In this document: one piece after another, positions 52,265-60,359 of the stretch
Layout: each line of letters begins with the position of its first letter
Position numbering within the stretch: the stretch's first letter is position 1
NCBI RefSeq assembly: GCF_011043735.1
Contig: NZ_JAAKGV010000020.1
Coordinates: 62,001 to 126,000, forward strand
DNA: 64,000 nucleotides
Origin: Methylobacterium sp. DB0501
GTDB lineage: Bacteria; Pseudomonadota; Alphaproteobacteria; Rhizobiales; Beijerinckiaceae
Direction of reading: 5' to 3'
Notes under the pieces: generated by a model
The model's database searches: none
The model's input: only the letters and a program-made list of their open reading frames with translations
Told to the model about the DNA's origin: nothing
Position numbers and translations under genes: made by a program

Positions 52265-53236
52265 CTAGGCTGCGACCGTGGAGGCTTCCGTCGCCTGGGC
52301 GGTGCAGTGCAAAAGCGGCTCTATCAGAGCCTCGACGTGGGCGGCGGCCGAGCGTGCCAGGCCGATCAGGTCGTAGCCACCCTCCAGCAGCGAGACGACG
52401 CGGCCGCTGCAGACGCGGTCGGCGACGTCGACGAGCCGCTCGGTCGCCCAGCGAAAGTCGTCTTCCGTAAGGTCCAACCCGGCCAGCGGGTCGCGCCAGT
52501 GGTCGTCGAAGCCGGCCGACACCAGGATGAGGTCGGACTCGAAGGCCGCGATGCGCGGCAGCACCGCCGTTTCCAGTGCCGCGCGGAACATCTCGCCGTC
52601 GGCACCTTCCGGAAGAGGCACGTTGACCACGTTGCCGTGCTCGCCGCGCTCGCACGCCGCACCGGTGCCGGGGTAGAAGGGCCATTGGTGGGTCGATCAG
52701 AACAGGACGGTCGGGTCGTCCCAGAAGATCTCCTGGGTGCCGTCCCCGTGATGGGCGTCCCAGTCCAGGATGGCGACGCGTCCCGCGCCGTGGACGGCCT
52801 GGGCGTGGCGGGCCGCGACGTTGTTGAAGAAGCAGAAGCCGGCTGAGCGTGCCCGTCCGGCATGGTGCCCGGGCGGACGCATGACCGAGAAGGCATTGCG
52901 GACCTGCCCGGTAATGACCTCGTCGACCGCCTGCACGGCGGCCCCGGCGCTTCGCAAGGCCGCGTCGAGAGTTCCCGGTCCTGCATGCGTGTCGCCGTCG
53001 AGATGGGGAAGGCCACCGCGCTCAAGACCGCTGAGTGTTGCCGCGACGTATGCCTCGTCGTGCGCCAGATGAAGGGCGTCGAGCGCGGCGCGGGGTGCCT
53101 GCTCGCGCACGAGCGCCGAGAAGCGCTGCCGCTCCAGGCAACCTTCGATGACGCGGATGCGGTCGGCGCGCTCAGGATGCCAGGGCGGACCGAGGTCGGT
53201 AAGCGCGGCCGTGTGGGTGAGGTGCAGTGTCGCCAA
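52265..53236 (-). pseudogene. Histone-deacetylase-family (acetylpolyamine-type) protein with in-frame TGA
   Basis: 324 codons in one frame from ATG 53236 to the stop at 52265, with TGA at 52697-52699. Before it are WHPERADRIRVIEG, MRPPGHHAGRARSAGFCFFNN and ILDWDAHHGDGTQEIFWDD, holding the active-site His pair and zinc ligands; after it are STHQWPFYPGTG, SAGFDDHWRDPL with the last zinc Asp and LEGGYDL with the catalytic Tyr. So the catalytic site needs both parts. Homologues usually carry a small residue or Cys at the stop. Unless read through, the protein is inactive. Confidence 0.8.
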
Positions 53237-53386
53237 GCGTTGCCTCCCGGGCGGCGCCTGTCGTGGTTGTCTTCGACGGCATGGCCCGTCACGTCCGGGG
53301 AGACGTTACGGATCCATAACGTCCACCGCGATCTTCGGGTGCGCCGAATCCCGAACCGGGCCAAGCCTGTCTCAAGGGGCCGGTCT

Positions 53387-53400
53387 TTGACCTGGATCAA
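53387..53400 (+). promoter_or_regulatory. FNR/FixK box between the deacetylase-family gene and 53525
   Basis: TTGACCTGGATCAA, a full match. It can serve the divergent gene at 53236 (about 150 bases) or the plus-strand gene at 53525 (about 130 bases). Confidence 0.65.
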
Positions 53401-53524
53401 TAGGCCGGGGGATAGGGACGACTAAGCGGGAAGGCCAAGGGCCAGGCAGATCCCGTGACCGAGGCGCTGGCTGGGCCGGAACGCCTTCCATCGATCTTCG
53501 CCTCCTCCAGCCCGAGAAACCGCC

Positions 53525-53779
53525 ATGGGCCGTTCGAACCTCCCCTCTTCGATGCGTCCAGCCGAACCGTCGTCGGATGCGGAGGCACGGATGAACCTTC
53601 TCTGGGGCGCGCGGACCCATGAGGCGGTGGCTGATAACCTGTCCGACAAGGCCCACCGTCTCGATCCGACCGGAACCCTGCCGGCCCTGCGGCTCCTGCG
53701 CCGGATGGTGCGGGACCACCGCATCAAAGCCTTGCTCCTGCGGGGGCAGGCCGCCGTCGCGGACGGCAGTCTGCTCTGA
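53525..53779 (+). CDS. Hypothetical protein, 84 residues
   Basis: From ATG 53525 (MGRSNLPSSMRPAEPS). The second half is a helical, basic segment (LRLLRRMVRDHRIKALLLRG). No family recognised and no cysteines. It stands alone between the FNR box and the convergent hemN gene; low-oxygen expression is possible. Confidence 0.5.
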   Translation: MGRSNLPSSMRPAEPSSDAEARMNLLWGARTHEAVADNLSDKAHRLDPTGTLPALRLLRRMVRDHRIKALLLRGQAAVADGSLL

Positions 53780-53846
53780 GAGACGTGGCATGGCGGCCCC
53801 TGCCACGAGGTGTGGGCCCCCGCCGCACCGTCGCCCGACGTGCCGG

Positions 53847-55199
53847 TCACGCCGCGCGGCTGTGCAAGGCACCGGAAGTCCCGAGATGCCCGTCAAAGGA
53901 GGCGGCGACGTTCCGCACGAAGATCCTGGCTTCCGCTGGGATAACCAGGAGTTCGCCGTCCCAGCGGACCAGCCGATGGTCGGCCAACGTCGGCAGCCGC
54001 GTGAGCGTCGCGAGGAATGCCTTCGGGTCGCGGCCGTGAGCGCGGCAGGCCTGCCCGACATCGACGGCGAAGTCGCACATGATCCGCTCGATTAGGTCCG
54101 CCCGAAGCCGGTCATCCGGCGTCAGCACGTAGCCCTTCACCGTGGCGAGCTCGCCCTGACCGATGCGCTCGGCGTAGGCGCGCAGCCCCGGCGCGTTCTG
54201 GACGTAGCCTTGCGGAAGCCGCCCGATGGCCGAGGCGCCCAGTCCGATCAGCGCGTCGCTCGAGTCCGTCGTGTAGCCCTGGAAGTTCCGCCGCAGCCGA
54301 CCTTCCGCCTGTGCGATCTCCAGCGGGTCGTCCGGCAGGGCGTAGTGGTCGAGGCCGATCCGCCGGTACCCGGCAGCGGTGAGCGTCTCGGCGATGGCCT
54401 CGGCCTGCGCGCGGCGCGCGCGCCCGTCCGGCAGGCTGGACTGGTCGATGTGGCGCTGGTGCTTCTTGAAGGCGGGCACGTGGGCGTAGCCGAACACCGC
54501 GAGGCGGTCGGGGCGCAGTTCCAGGCACTGCCGCACCGTATCGACGCACGACTCGACAGTCTGGTGCGGCAGGCCGTAGATCAGGTCGAGGTTGATCCCG
54601 CGCACCCCGGCGGCCCTGAGGCCGACGACCGCCGCGGCGGTGACGTCGAAGCCCTGCCGACGGCGGATCGCCTCTTGCACCACGGGATCGAAGCTCTGGA
54701 CGCCGAGGCTCGCGCGCGTGACGCCGGCGTGGCCGAGTGCCTCGGTCATCGCGGGCACGAGTGTCCGCGGGTCGATCTCAACGGCGACCTCGGCCATCGG
54801 ATCGAAGGGGAAGCGGGCCCGCAGGGCCGCGACGAGGCCGACGAACGCCTCCGGGGCCATCACGGTCGGGGTGCCGCCGCCGAAGTGGACATGGCGGACC
54901 AGGGGCGCGTGCTCGAACCGCGCGGCGACCAGCCCGATCTCCCGTCCGAGAAGGCCGACGTAGTCGGCGATCGGCGCGTCGTGCCGGGTGATGCTGGTGT
55001 GGCAGCCGCAGTACCAGCACATGGACCTGCAGAACGGGACGTGCAGGTAGAGCGATGCGTTGGCCGTAGGGGATGTTTCAGCCAGCCACGCCGCGTAGCG
55101 TTCGGCACCGATGCCGGCGGTGAAGTGGGGGCTCGGCGGGTAGCTCGTGTAGCGGGGCAGCCGCTCCTCCCCATAGAGCGCCCTCAGATCCTCCCGCAT
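53847..55199 (-). CDS. hemN: Oxygen-independent coproporphyrinogen III dehydrogenase
   Basis: 450 residues, the length of HemN. Radical SAM signature CRSMCWYCGCH (C-x3-C-x2-C) near 58; SAM-binding GGGTPTVM near 108; the HemN N-terminus YTSYPPSPHF and the C-terminal HemN domain with RNFQGYTTD and GLGASAIGRLPQGYVQN. It makes protoporphyrinogen precursors without oxygen, supplying haem for the oxidases at low oxygen. A full FNR/FixK box 80 bases upstream agrees. Confidence 0.93.
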   Translation of the reverse strand: MREDLRALYGEERLPRYTSYPPSPHFTAGIGAERYAAWLAETSPTANASLYLHVPFCRSMCWYCGCHTSITRHDAPIADYVGLLGREIGLVAARFEHAPLVRHVHFGGGTPTVMAPEAFVGLVAALRARFPFDPMAEVAVEIDPRTLVPAMTEALGHAGVTRASLGVQSFDPVVQEAIRRRQGFDVTAAAVVGLRAAGVRGINLDLIYGLPHQTVESCVDTVRQCLELRPDRLAVFGYAHVPAFKKHQRHIDQSSLPDGRARRAQAEAIAETLTAAGYRRIGLDHYALPDDPLEIAQAEGRLRRNFQGYTTDSSDALIGLGASAIGRLPQGYVQNAPGLRAYAERIGQGELATVKGYVLTPDDRLRADLIERIMCDFAVDVGQACRAHGRDPKAFLATLTRLPTLADHRLVRWDGELLVIPAEARIFVRNVAASFDGHLGTSGALHSRAA

Positions 55200-55279
55200 G
55201 CTCGCACCTCGTCAAGTTTGCCGGTCCGCCCGGGGAGCCGACCCTCGGTCCGCGGTAGGCTTCCGACCGGGGCCCCGCC

Positions 55280-55293
55280 TTGATGTGGCTCAA
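55280..55293 (-). promoter_or_regulatory. FNR/FixK box upstream of hemN
   Basis: Minus strand TTGAGCCACATCAA, a full TTGA-N6-TCAA match, about 87 bases before the hemN ATG. Confidence 0.75.
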
Positions 55294-55408
55294 AGGCGGG
55301 CCGCCTTGATCGAGGTCATGGCTCGGGCGCGGCGCGGAGGGCATCACCGCGCTCACAGGCAACGCCCGCGGCCGTCGCGGCGACCTGCTCAGGCTGGGAG
55401 GGTTCGAG

Positions 55409-55618
55409 GTGCCGAGGGTGCTCAAGGTCGACAGCGGTCGGTTCGCCATCGTCGAGGGCGACCTGTGGTGGCCAGGACGCTTCGATTCACCCGGGACCGC
55501 ACGGCGCGCGGCGGCCTTGCGAGAGGACGTCCTGGCCCGGTTGCAGGCGCGCAAAAACGCCGAGGCGCGTGACACCCGCGGCGTCATCACGGTCGCCGAC
55601 CTCGAAGCCATCTCGTGA
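55409..55618 (+). CDS. Hypothetical protein, 69 residues
   Basis: Starts at a GTG with GGGAGG 7 bases upstream. VPRVLKVDSGRFAIVEGDLWWPG suggests a small beta fold, followed by a helix (RRAAALREDVLARLQARK). Family not recognised; the good ribosome site favours a real gene. It is divergent from hemN, with the FNR box between them, and convergent with ccmE. Confidence 0.55.
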   Translation: MPRVLKVDSGRFAIVEGDLWWPGRFDSPGTARRAAALREDVLARLQARKNAEARDTRGVITVADLEAIS

Positions 55619-55637
55619 CGGACCGTGCCGGCCGCCG

Positions 55638-56087
55638 CTAGGGGGCGGACCGGCCGCCCTGCCAGTGCCCCTGCGCCTTGAGGGCGCCGGCGACCTCGCG
55701 CGGCATGTATGTCTCGTCGTGCTTGGCGAGCACCGAGTCGGCGCGGAAGGTCCCGTCCGCGTCAAGGGCTCCTTCCGCCACCACGCCCTGGCCCTCGCGG
55801 AACAGGTCGGGCAGCAGCCCGCGGTACGTCACCGGCACCGTGGCGGTCGTGTCGGTGACCGCGAACGCGACGCGCTGGTCGCGGCCGCGGACCACCGAGC
55901 CTTCCTGCACGAGGCCGCCGAGGCGGAACCGCGCGCCGACGGCCGGCCCCCGCAAGGCGACCTCGCTCGGCGAGCGGAAGAACACGATGGAGCCGCTCAT
56001 CGCCGACAGGACGAGGCCGACCGCGAGGGCCAGCACGGCTCCGCAGACGGCGATGATGACGAGGCGGCGAGACTTGCGGCGGGTCAT
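55638..56087 (-). CDS. ccmE: Haem chaperone CcmE
   Basis: 149 residues: an N-terminal membrane helix (LVIIAVCGAVLALAVGLVLSAM), then the OB-fold with RLGGLVQEGSVVRG and VTYRGLLPDLFREGQGVVAEG, and the haem-binding HDETYMP motif near 128 (covalent haem His). It carries haem for cytochrome c maturation, needed for CcoO and CcoP. The other ccm genes are not in the window. Its ATG overlaps the stop of the MFS gene (ATGA), so it is coupled to the ccoS end of the cluster. Confidence 0.92.
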   Translation of the reverse strand: MTRRKSRRLVIIAVCGAVLALAVGLVLSAMSGSIVFFRSPSEVALRGPAVGARFRLGGLVQEGSVVRGRDQRVAFAVTDTTATVPVTYRGLLPDLFREGQGVVAEGALDADGTFRADSVLAKHDETYMPREVAGALKAQGHWQGGRSAP

Positions 56088-57373
56088 GGCGCAGCCTGTG
56101 CCTCCGGGCCGTCGGGATTGCCTCCGCAGGCGACAGGAAGGACGCAGGCCGCGAGGAGGCACAGCGAACCCGCGGCGAGGAACGACGGCAGGTAGCTCTC
56201 CAGCCCGATCCGCGACACGCCCGCGCCGTAGGCGGCCGCAGCCGCGCCGAGCTGATGCCCGGCGAACACCAAGCCGAGCGTCGTCGGCGCCCGCTCGCGG
56301 CCGAGACGGTCCAGGAGGAGCCTCGCCGTCGGAGGGACCGTGGCGACCCAATCCAGGCCGTAGAGCGTCGCGAACAGGGACAGCCCGACGAACGAGAGGT
56401 CCGTGAAGGGCAGGCACACGAGCGACAGGCCACGCAGACCGTAGAACCAGAACAGCAGCCAGCCGGGCGCGAACCGATCCGACAGCCAGCCGGCGGCCGT
56501 CGACCCGACGAAGCTCAGCAGGCCCATCCCGGCGAGCAGGCCGGCCGCCGGGACCGGCCCGACGCCGAGGTCGGCGCAGAACGGCACTAGATGGACCTGG
56601 ACGAGGCCGGCGGTGGTCGCGCCGCAGACGACGAAGCTGCCGGCCAGGACCCAGAACGGGCCCGACCCCGCAATCTCCCGCAGGGAGCCCTGCCCGGACC
56701 GGGGGACCACGGTTCGCGTACCGGTCCCCACCTCCCGCGCACCGTACGGTCGAAGGCCGACATCCTCGGGCCACTCCGGAACGAGGGCGTGGACGGCGAG
56801 CGCCCCCAGCGCCAGCAGGGCGCACGGGACGAGGAGGCAGGCGCGCCAGCCGTGCGCGTCCGTGACCGCGGCGAGGAGCGGCAGCGTCGCCAGCTGCCCC
56901 GCCGTCGCGGCGGCGCCGAAGAGGCCGATGACGAGGCCGCGCCGGGCCGCGAACCAGCGCGCCGCTACGGTCGTGCCGAGCACCAGGGAGACCAAGCCCG
57001 CACCGGCACCGACCAGCACGCCCCAGAGCAGCATGAGGTGCCAGGCCTGCGTCATGGTGAGCGAGTCGACGAGCCCGGCGGCGGCCATGGCGAGGCCGAC
57101 AAGGGCCACCCGGCGCAGGCCGACGAGGTTCGTCAGGGGGCTCGCGAGCAGTCCCGCCACACCGAAGGCGGCGAGCCGGACGGCTGCGGCCGCCGAGAGG
57201 GTCGCGACGTCCCAGCCGAACTCCCGGCCGAGGGGCAAAATCAGCACGTTCGGCACACCGGCCGCCGTCGCCGCGGCTAGGAGCGCGAGGCAGGTTGCCG
57301 CCGCCACGGTCCAGGCCCGGTGCGGGACCCGAACGGCATCCGGCCGGTGCTGCGCGAGGGCGAGGTCAATCAT
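56084..57373 (-). CDS. MFS transporter coupled to ccoS and ccmE
   Basis: 429 residues, about 12 membrane helices. ASPLTNLVGLRRVALVGL between helices 2 and 3 and WFAARRGLVIGLFGAAATAGQL follow the monocarboxylate/oxalate-formate porter-like group. The ATG at 57373 overlaps the ccoS stop. The substrate is unknown. Position between ccoS and ccmE suggests a part in oxidase assembly, for example copper supply as by CcoA of Rhodobacter, but I cannot confirm CcoA-type Met/His motifs. Confidence 0.8.
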   Translation of the reverse strand: MIDLALAQHRPDAVRVPHRAWTVAAATCLALLAAATAAGVPNVLILPLGREFGWDVATLSAAAAVRLAAFGVAGLLASPLTNLVGLRRVALVGLAMAAAGLVDSLTMTQAWHLMLLWGVLVGAGAGLVSLVLGTTVAARWFAARRGLVIGLFGAAATAGQLATLPLLAAVTDAHGWRACLLVPCALLALGALAVHALVPEWPEDVGLRPYGAREVGTGTRTVVPRSGQGSLREIAGSGPFWVLAGSFVVCGATTAGLVQVHLVPFCADLGVGPVPAAGLLAGMGLLSFVGSTAAGWLSDRFAPGWLLFWFYGLRGLSLVCLPFTDLSFVGLSLFATLYGLDWVATVPPTARLLLDRLGRERAPTTLGLVFAGHQLGAAAAAYGAGVSRIGLESYLPSFLAAGSLCLLAACVLPVACGGNPDGPEAQAAP

Positions 57374-57503
57374 CGTTGAGCACGCGGTACTCGGCACCCT
57401 CGATGTCGTCGTACTGGCCGCTGCGCAGCGCCCAGAGGAAGGCGGCCAGCCCGAGCGTGCCGAGCGCCAAGGCGATGGGGATGACGAGGAGGAGCACGGT
57501 CAT
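57366..57503 (-). CDS. ccoS: Cbb3 oxidase maturation protein CcoS
   Basis: 45 residues: one membrane helix (LLLVIPIALALGTLGLAAFLW) followed by ALRSGQYDDIEGAEYRVL, the CcoS signature. It is needed for cofactor insertion into cbb3 oxidase. ATG at 57503, eight bases after the ccoI stop on the minus strand. Confidence 0.9.
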   Translation of the reverse strand: MTVLLLVIPIALALGTLGLAAFLWALRSGQYDDIEGAEYRVLNDD

Positions 57504-57510
57504 GGCGGCC

Positions 57511-59826
57511 TCAGGCAGCTCCGGCGACGGGGACCGCGGCGGACGACCGAAGCGTGGCCGGTCCCGCGGAGGCCTTCGTCTTAAGGCGGGCTCGCATGGC
57601 GTTCGCCGTGACGACGAGGGACGAGCCCGACATGGCCAGCGCCGCGAACAGGGGCGTCAGGAGACCTGCTGCCGCCAAGGGGACCGCGAGCACGTTGTAG
57701 GCCGCCGAGAACCACAGGTTCTGCAGCATGAGCCGCCGGGCCCGCCGCCCCGCTGTCAGTACCGACAGGACTGGGGCGAGCCCGCGGCCCAGGAACAGTG
57801 CGTCGGCCGCGGCCTGGCTGACATGCGCGGCGGTGACCGGCGAGAGCGAGGCGTGCGCGGCGGCGAGCGCCGGCGCGTCGTTGAGGCCGTCGCCCACCAT
57901 CATGACCCGGTGGCCGGCCCGCTGGAGTTCCTCAATGCGAGCGATCTTGTCCCGGGGGGCGAGACCCGCCTCCCACTCGGCGACACCGAGCCTGCGCGCG
58001 ACCGCCTCGACGGCGGCGGCGCGGTCGCCCGACAGGACCAGGACGCGGTGGCCGAGCGCCGCGAGACCGGCGACGACCTCGGCCGCGTCCGGGCGCAGGC
58101 CCTGACGCACCGGGAAGGCGGCCGGCGACCCGTCCCCGGCTCGGAAGCAGATCACCGAGGCCTCCGGGTCGGCCTCCAGCGCCGCGGCAGCCTCGGCCTC
58201 GGCCCCACAGAAGAGAGCGGAGCCGAGCCGCAACTCCACGCCATCAACTTGCGCGCGCACACCTAGCCCGGCCGCCTCCTCGGCGCCGGGGAAGGGTTCC
58301 GAGCCCCCGGCCGCAACGGCCAGGGCCGTGGCCATCGGGTGCCGGCTCGACAGGGCGAGCCTCGCCGCGGTCTCCAAAGAATCGTGATCGAAGGTGCCGG
58401 CCGTCAGGACCGGCTCCGGCAGGGTCAGGGTGCCGGTCTTGTCGAACACCACGGTGTCGACTTGGGCGAAGCGCTCCAGCGCGGTGCCGTCGTTGAGCAG
58501 GACGCCCTCGCGGAACAGGGCGCCGGCCGCCACGACCTGCACGGCTGGGATAGCGAGGCCGAGCGCGCAGGGGCAGGTGACGATCAGCACCGCGACGGCG
58601 TCGAGGAGCGCCGCGTGCCAGCCGGCGCCCGCCGCGAGCCAGCCGACAAGGGTCAGCGCGGCAGCCGCGTGGACCAGCGGGACGTAGAGGCGTGTCGCCC
58701 TGTCGGCGAGGACGAGCACGCGCGAGCGCGCCTCCAGGGCCCGCCGCATCAGGCCCTCGACCTCGTCGAGGAGTGTGGAGCCTGCCGCCGCGGTCACCCG
58801 CACCGTCAGGGCGCCGCTGCCGTTGAGGGCGCCCGCGAAGACGCGCTCGCCGCCGCGCACGGTCACGGCGGCGGTCTCGCCGGTCACCAGGCTCTGGTCG
58901 AGGTCGGACGCGCCGTGCTCGACGACGCCGTCGGCCGGCACCCGCTCGCCCGGCCGGACCAGGATGCGCGCGCCGGGGGTAAGTTCCGTGAGCGGGACAT
59001 CGCGCAGGCCGCCGTCCGGCTCGGCCAGCGTCGCGCGCTCGCTGCGGAGCGCCGCGAGGTTCTCCGCGAAGGCGCGGGTCCGCCGGCGCATGGTCTGGTC
59101 GAGCACCCGCCCGATCAGCAGGAAGAACAGCAGCATCACCGCGCCGTCGAAATAGGCGTGCGTGGCACCCGACAGCGACTCGACCACCGACATCACGAGG
59201 GTCAGGACGACGCCGAGGGTGATGGGGAAATCCATCGTCACGCGGCCTGCCTTCAGCCCGCGGAAGGCCCCCTCGTAGAAGGGCCGCCCGGCATAGGCGG
59301 CGGCCGGGAGGGCGATGACCGCCTGGATCCAGTGGAAGAGGTCGCGGTTCTCCGGCGTCATGTCCGAGACGTTGCCGGCCCAGACCGAGATGGCGAGCAG
59401 CATCACGTTCATCGACGCGAAGCCCGCCACCGCCAGCGCCCGGATCAGCCGCTTCGTCTCGGCGGCTTCCGCGTCCGCGAGCCTGCCGGGCGTGAAGGGC
59501 TGCGCGGTGTAGCCGAGCGCCGCGAGCGCCGCGAGGACGGCAGGGATGTCGGGCTCGACCTCACGCCGCCAGGTCACGGCGAGGCGCCGGTCTGAGAAGT
59601 TCAGCCGCGCGGAGGCCACATCGGGCAAGGGGGCGAGCCCACGCTCGATGGCGGTCATGCAGGCGGCGCAGCGCACGCCCTCGACGGCGAACTCCGCGCG
59701 GGCCGAGCCGTCCGGCAGGGTGGCGACGAAGGCGGTGTAGTCCCGGCCCAGGGAGGGCCGGGTGTTCGCCTCGCTCCAGGAGGCGTGGGCCTCCACGTAG
59801 GCGAGCGCCATGTCGGTGCAGCACAT
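57511..59826 (-). CDS. ccoI: Copper P1B-type ATPase of cbb3 assembly, CcoI/FixI
   Basis: 771 residues from ATG 59826. N-terminal MCCTDM and a heavy-metal domain with GVRCAACMTAIERG near 55; membrane helices; the metal site CPCALGLAIP; phosphorylation motif DKTGTLT; hinge GDGLNDAPALAAAHASLS. This order, with a GDG...P loop near the end, is typical of FixI. It exports copper towards Cu-B of CcoN. The frame is open upstream to 59913, but the family start is at MCCTDM. Confidence 0.95.
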   Translation of the reverse strand: MCCTDMALAYVEAHASWSEANTRPSLGRDYTAFVATLPDGSARAEFAVEGVRCAACMTAIERGLAPLPDVASARLNFSDRRLAVTWRREVEPDIPAVLAALAALGYTAQPFTPGRLADAEAAETKRLIRALAVAGFASMNVMLLAISVWAGNVSDMTPENRDLFHWIQAVIALPAAAYAGRPFYEGAFRGLKAGRVTMDFPITLGVVLTLVMSVVESLSGATHAYFDGAVMLLFFLLIGRVLDQTMRRRTRAFAENLAALRSERATLAEPDGGLRDVPLTELTPGARILVRPGERVPADGVVEHGASDLDQSLVTGETAAVTVRGGERVFAGALNGSGALTVRVTAAAGSTLLDEVEGLMRRALEARSRVLVLADRATRLYVPLVHAAAALTLVGWLAAGAGWHAALLDAVAVLIVTCPCALGLAIPAVQVVAAGALFREGVLLNDGTALERFAQVDTVVFDKTGTLTLPEPVLTAGTFDHDSLETAARLALSSRHPMATALAVAAGGSEPFPGAEEAAGLGVRAQVDGVELRLGSALFCGAEAEAAAALEADPEASVICFRAGDGSPAAFPVRQGLRPDAAEVVAGLAALGHRVLVLSGDRAAAVEAVARRLGVAEWEAGLAPRDKIARIEELQRAGHRVMMVGDGLNDAPALAAAHASLSPVTAAHVSQAAADALFLGRGLAPVLSVLTAGRRARRLMLQNLWFSAAYNVLAVPLAAAGLLTPLFAALAMSGSSLVVTANAMRARLKTKASAGPATLRSSAAVPVAGAA

Positions 59827-59837
59827 AGGAGAGACCC

Positions 59838-60359
59838 TCAGTCCAGGACGATCCGGTGCCTGCGCCGGAACGCGCCACCCTTCGGTCCGGCGACTTCCAC
59901 GACGAGGTCCCATTGCCCGCTCGCGACCGGTTCGGCCCGGGCCGCATAGGTCCCTGCGCTGATCTCGACGAGGTCGACGCCCACATCCTGGCGCTTGTCG
60001 GTCGGGCGTTCGAGCCGGGCCTGCAGCGACTGTCCCCGGACCGGCTTTCCTCCGTCATCGGCCAGGGTGACGTTCACCGACATGACCGAAGCGGGAAGGC
60101 GGACGACGGTCGCGTCGAGGCGCCAACCGAGGGCGTCCTGCTCGGCCGCCCGCCTCAACTCGGCGTTGTAGCGTTGGCTGGCCTGGTAGGGGGACGGCTC
60201 GTCCAACCCGGACCACGTCCGGAAGGCGGACGTGACCAGGACTGCGTCCGCGCCGGCGACGGTGCCGAAGAACGCGACGAAGATCAGGAGCACCTTGCGG
60301 CCTGTCAGTCGGCCGGGAGCGCGCGATGGGCGCGGCGAGGCGATGGTCGGCATGGTCAT
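59838..60359 (-). CDS. ccoH: FixH/CcoH assembly protein
   Basis: 173 residues, one membrane helix near the start (GRKVLLIFVAFFGTVAGADAVLV), then a periplasmic beta domain (SPYQASQRYNAEL, WRLDATV, GQWDLVVEV). This is FixH/CcoH. Its ATG overlaps the ccoG stop by four bases. It stabilises the CcoP and CcoN assembly intermediate. Confidence 0.92.
   Translation of the reverse strand: MTMPTIASPRPSRAPGRLTGRKVLLIFVAFFGTVAGADAVLVTSAFRTWSGLDEPSPYQASQRYNAELRRAAEQDALGWRLDATVVRLPASVMSVNVTLADDGGKPVRGQSLQARLERPTDKRQDVGVDLVEISAGTYAARAEPVASGQWDLVVEVAGPKGGAFRRRHRIVLD

Noticed and set aside
52690..52745. Selenocysteine insertion at the TGA of the deacetylase gene
   Set aside because: No convincing SECIS-like hairpin follows directly, and the family is not known to use selenocysteine.
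54210..55283. 357-codon plus-strand frame opposite hemN
   Set aside because: Composition is that of a reverse-complement shadow; hemN motifs on the minus strand are complete.
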